Assembly: GCF_001294575.1 (NCBI RefSeq)
Contig: NZ_CP012676.1
Span: 1,736,001 to 1,800,000, forward strand
DNA from: Pseudomonas versuta
GTDB taxonomy: Bacteria > Pseudomonadota > Gammaproteobacteria > Pseudomonadales > Pseudomonadaceae
Direction of reading: 5' to 3'
Length of the DNA stretch: 64,000 bases
Below, piece after piece: positions 61,297 to 64,000 of this stretch (positions within the stretch are counted from its first letter, which is position 1; every line of letters begins with the position of its first letter). The notes under the pieces are model-generated. The model was not told the origin of the DNA, did not search any database, and saw only the letters and a program-made list of their open reading frames with translations. The position numbers and the translations under genes were made by a program.

Positions 61297-63594
61297 ATGT
61301 TTTTTCGCCTACTCACCGGCGTCGTGACGCTGGTGGTGTGCAGTACAGTGTTGGGACAAACCCCGCTGGTCAGTCCGGCTATTTCCTACACCCGGGACAT
61401 ACAGCCGATCCTCACTGAGAAATGCGTTGCCTGTCACGCCTGCAACGACGCCGCCTGCCAGCTCAACCTTGGCAGCGCAGAAGGTGCCACCCGTGGTGCC
61501 AGCAAAGTCCCTGTGTATAAGGGCGATCGAAGCACCGCAGTAACGCCAACGCGAATTTTCTATGACGCCAGTGGCCCCTCAGAATGGCGTAACAAAGGCT
61601 TTTACTCGGTTCTTGATGCCCAGGGCGCGCAAGCGGCGCTGATGGCACGGATGCTGGAGCTGGGCCACAGCGCACCGCTGACACCCAATGCCAAATTGCC
61701 TGAAGAGATTGTGCTGGGCCTCAATCGCGAGAACTCCTGCCCGGCGCCGGGTGAATTCAATGCTTATGCGCAAAATCATCCCAAGGAAGGGATGCCATTA
61801 GCCGTGACCGGGCTTACCGATCAGCAATATATGACCGTGCAAACCTGGCTCGCCCAGGGCGCGCCGGTGGATCAGAACGCAATCAAGCCAAGCGCCGGTG
61901 AGGCGGCACAGGTCGCGCAGTGGGAAGAGTTGCTCAATCGCCCGGGCTCCACTGAAGCCCTTGTCGCGCGCTGGTTGTATGAGCATTTGTTTTTGGCCCA
62001 TGCCTATTTCGACAACGGTGTGCCGGGTCATTACTTTCAATGGGTGCGTTCGCGTACGCCCAGTGGCCAGCCGGTTGACCTGATTGCGACACGCCGTCCG
62101 AATGATGATCCGGGCACCGGTTTTTACTATCGGTTGATGCCGGTCCAGGGGGTGATCGTCCACAAGACCCACATCACTTATCCGATGGGCTCGCGCAAGC
62201 TGGAGCGGGTCAAACAATTGTTCTACAGCGGTGATTGGCACGCCACGTCATTGCCGGGCTACGGGCCGCGCGGGCGGGCCAACCCGTTTGAAACCTTCGA
62301 GGCGATTCCGGCGGTTGCGCGTTATCAGTTCATGCTCGATAACGCGGAATATTTCGTACGTACCTTTATCCGCGGCCCGGTATGCCGGGGGCAAATTGCG
62401 ACAGATGTGATTCGCGATAACTTCTGGACCGTGTTCCAGGAGCCTGCCCGCGATCGCTATGTCACGGATGCAGTTTATCGCGGCAAGGCTACGCCGTTAC
62501 TGGCCATGCCAGGGCAAATCGACGATGTGGGCAGTGTGATTTCGCTGTGGCACAACTATCGCGACAAGCGCAACGACTATGAGAAGTTGCGCCAGCAAGC
62601 TTACGCCGAGATGCCGCCGCCCAGCTGGTCGACCTTGTGGGCGGGTAACGACAACGCCTTGCTGACCATCTTTCGGCACTTTGACAGCGCGAGCGTCAGC
62701 AAGGGCCTGATCGGTGACGTGCCGCAAACCATGTGGCTGTTCGACTACCCCTTGCTGGAGCGCACCTATTATCAGCTGGCAGTCAACTTTGATGTGTTCG
62801 GCAATGTGTCGCATCAGGCGCAGACGCGTTTGTACTTTGACCTCATCCGTAATGGCGCCGAGGTCAACTTCCTGCGTTTGATGCCGGCTGATTCCCGCTC
62901 GGCCATCTTGAGCGACTGGTATCAGAACAGCGGCAAACTGAAGATGTGGATGGACTATCAGAAGATCGATACCGACACGCCGACGGGCATGAAGCTGGAT
63001 TCGGTCGATCCCAAGCGGGACTTTGCGCTCAAATTGATTGAGCGCACAGGCACCCTGAATGCGCGGCCGGACCCGATCAACCGGTGCTCGGGGGCGTATT
63101 GCTCACGGCCCGATATCGCGCAGGAGTTCAAATATGTCGAGCAATCCCTCAGCCACCTGACCTCGCGTCCCGCTGCGGGCCTGGCAGTGATCAATCAGTT
63201 GCCCGAAGCCAGCATGCTGCGGATCGAGGGTGCCAACGGCAAACGCGAGATGTACAGCATGCTGCGCAATCGTGCGCACACCAACGTTGCGTTCATGCTC
63301 GGTGAGGAATACCGGCTGCAGCCGGGTCTGGACACCTTGACCATCTACCCGGGGGTGCTCAGCAGTTATCCGAACTTTATGTTCAATATTCCGGCAAGCG
63401 AGGTGCCAGAGTTTGTTCAGGCGATGGAGCAATGCAAGGACCAAGAGACCTTCGACACCATTGTCGAGCGCTGGGGGATTCGCCGCAGCAATCCGCAGTT
63501 CTGGCATTACTTCCATGATATTGGCCAGTACATCAATGAGACCGACCCGGTCGAAGCAGGTGTGCTGGATATGAACCGCTACGAAAACCTGTAG
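61297..63594 (+). CDS. cti: Cis-trans isomerase of unsaturated fatty acids
   Basis: 765 residues from ATG 61297; the frame is open upstream but the start shown gives a proper signal peptide (MFFRLLTGVVTLVVCSTVLG) and the usual length of Pseudomonas Cti. A heme c motif C-V-A-C-H is at residues ~45-49, followed by CNDAACQLN. Cti is a periplasmic heme protein that converts cis membrane fatty acids to trans isomers under solvent or heat stress, which makes the membrane less permeable to hydrophobic compounds. Its divergent pairing with metH is typical for Pseudomonas. Confidence 0.92.
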   Translation: MFFRLLTGVVTLVVCSTVLGQTPLVSPAISYTRDIQPILTEKCVACHACNDAACQLNLGSAEGATRGASKVPVYKGDRSTAVTPTRIFYDASGPSEWRNKGFYSVLDAQGAQAALMARMLELGHSAPLTPNAKLPEEIVLGLNRENSCPAPGEFNAYAQNHPKEGMPLAVTGLTDQQYMTVQTWLAQGAPVDQNAIKPSAGEAAQVAQWEELLNRPGSTEALVARWLYEHLFLAHAYFDNGVPGHYFQWVRSRTPSGQPVDLIATRRPNDDPGTGFYYRLMPVQGVIVHKTHITYPMGSRKLERVKQLFYSGDWHATSLPGYGPRGRANPFETFEAIPAVARYQFMLDNAEYFVRTFIRGPVCRGQIATDVIRDNFWTVFQEPARDRYVTDAVYRGKATPLLAMPGQIDDVGSVISLWHNYRDKRNDYEKLRQQAYAEMPPPSWSTLWAGNDNALLTIFRHFDSASVSKGLIGDVPQTMWLFDYPLLERTYYQLAVNFDVFGNVSHQAQTRLYFDLIRNGAEVNFLRLMPADSRSAILSDWYQNSGKLKMWMDYQKIDTDTPTGMKLDSVDPKRDFALKLIERTGTLNARPDPINRCSGAYCSRPDIAQEFKYVEQSLSHLTSRPAAGLAVINQLPEASMLRIEGANGKREMYSMLRNRAHTNVAFMLGEEYRLQPGLDTLTIYPGVLSSYPNFMFNIPASEVPEFVQAMEQCKDQETFDTIVERWGIRRSNPQFWHYFHDIGQYINETDPVEAGVLDMNRYENL

Positions 63595-63630
63595 CCGTAC
63601 CGATTATTCAGAACTGGACGGGGGCGCTTT

Positions 63631-63679
63631 CCTGACAAAAATACTAGGACTTTGTCAGGCGCGCCGATTGGCGTAAACT
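63631..63679 (+). promoter_or_regulatory. nfuA: nfuA promoter with overlapping inverted repeat
   Basis: TTGTCA (63652-63657) and TAAACT (63674-63679) with a 16-nt spacer form a good sigma-70 promoter. CCTGACAAA (63631-63639) and TTTGTCAGG (63651-63659) are a perfect 9-bp inverted repeat with 11-nt spacer that covers the -35. A repressor such as IscR could bind, but the match to known IscR consensus is not clear. Confidence 0.55.
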
Positions 63680-63705
63680 GCCCCACATGTCTGCGAGGAG
63701 ATTCC

Positions 63706-64000
63706 ATGAGCGCCATAACGATTACCGACGCCGCCCACGATTACCTGGCTGATCTGCTATCCAAGCAGAACACCCCGGGTATCGGCATCCGCGTCTTCAT
63801 CACCCAGCCCGGCACCCAGTACGCTGAAACCTGCATTGCCTACTGCAAGCCAAATGAAGTGAAACCCGAAGATACCGCCCTGGGCCTGAAAACCTTCACG
63901 GCCTGGATTGACTCGGTCAGCGAGCCTTTCCTTGACGATGCCGTGGTGGACTACGCCACTGACCGCATGGGTGGTCAACTGACCATCAAGGCGCCAAACG
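63706..64000 (+). CDS. nfuA: NfuA Fe-S cluster carrier (3' partial)
   Basis: 98 codons are visible from ATG 63706 (GAGGAG 6 nt upstream) to the window edge, so the C-terminus is missing. The sequence [20 protein letters not shown], with [21 protein letters not shown], is the degenerate A-type scaffold domain at the N-terminus of NfuA; the Nfu domain with its C-x2-C should follow outside the window. NfuA delivers [4Fe-4S] clusters to apo-proteins. Confidence 0.9.
   Translation, partial: MSAITITDAAHDYLADLLSKQNTPGIGIRVFITQPGTQYAETCIAYCKPNEVKPEDTALGLKTFTAWIDSVSEPFLDDAVVDYATDRMGGQLTIKAPN

Overview
The window is high-GC Pseudomonas-type DNA. The right end (about 50.1-64 kb) carries a run of housekeeping genes in an order I know from Pseudomonas chromosomes: SDR, phosphotransferase-like, SCP2, histidine phosphatase, sohB, DUF934-cysI, DUF2970, metH, cti, nfuA. 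The left three quarters (1-48.8 kb) is a large steroid / bile-acid catabolic cluster placed against that core segment. Genus assignment rests on recognised gene content and order, not on any search.

Layout. 1-1.5 kb: end of an exported (Tat) amidase. 1.8-9.9 kb (+): ring A/B operon: HsaA-type monooxygenase, 3-ketosteroid dehydrogenase, second steroid flavoprotein dehydrogenase, 3beta/17beta-HSD-like SDR, KshB reductase, FadD3-type CoA ligase. 9.9-16.1 kb: an AT-richer accessory insert with a clan-CD-like (C80-like) His/Cys protein interrupted by an in-frame TAG, and a 1692-residue RHS protein. 16.2-28.5 kb: an enoyl-CoA hydratase (-) divergent from a side-chain operon (+) with an SDR, ChsH2/ChsH1-like hydratase subunits, Ltp2-like aldolase, two acyl-CoA dehydrogenase pairs, a frameshifted CoA ligase and a DUF1329 protein. 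28.7-33.5 kb (-): VOC protein, BaiCD/FadH-like flavoenzyme, HsaD-type hydrolase, MFS transporter. 33.7-44 kb (+): two SDRs, SnoaL-like protein, OYE, FATP-type CoA ligase, MBL hydrolase, DUF1302 outer-membrane protein, second thiolase/aldolase and a DUF35-MaoC fusion. 44.2-48.8 kb (+): HsaC-type dioxygenase and the C/D-ring set IpdA, IpdB, a crotonase and IpdC. From 48.9 kb: an oxidoreductase and then core genes.

How it works together (inference from families): DUF1302/DUF1329 and MFS proteins import the steroid; CoA ligases activate the acyl side chain; two heteromeric acyl-CoA dehydrogenases, two hydratase sets and two aldolase/thiolase-type enzymes remove a C5 (bile-acid) side chain in two rounds; KstD and Ksh open ring B; HsaA, HsaC and HsaD open ring A; FadD3 and IpdABC process the remaining C/D rings. 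KshA, HsaB and HsaEFG are not in the window.

Most notable new observation: a dyad motif, TNGTC-N6-GACGA(TG), occurs six times, once in front of each inferred steroid transcription unit and not in front of the core genes or the RHS insert. Most copies lie 20 or 30-31 nt upstream of a -10-like hexamer. This looks like the operator of one cluster-wide activator whose gene is outside the window.
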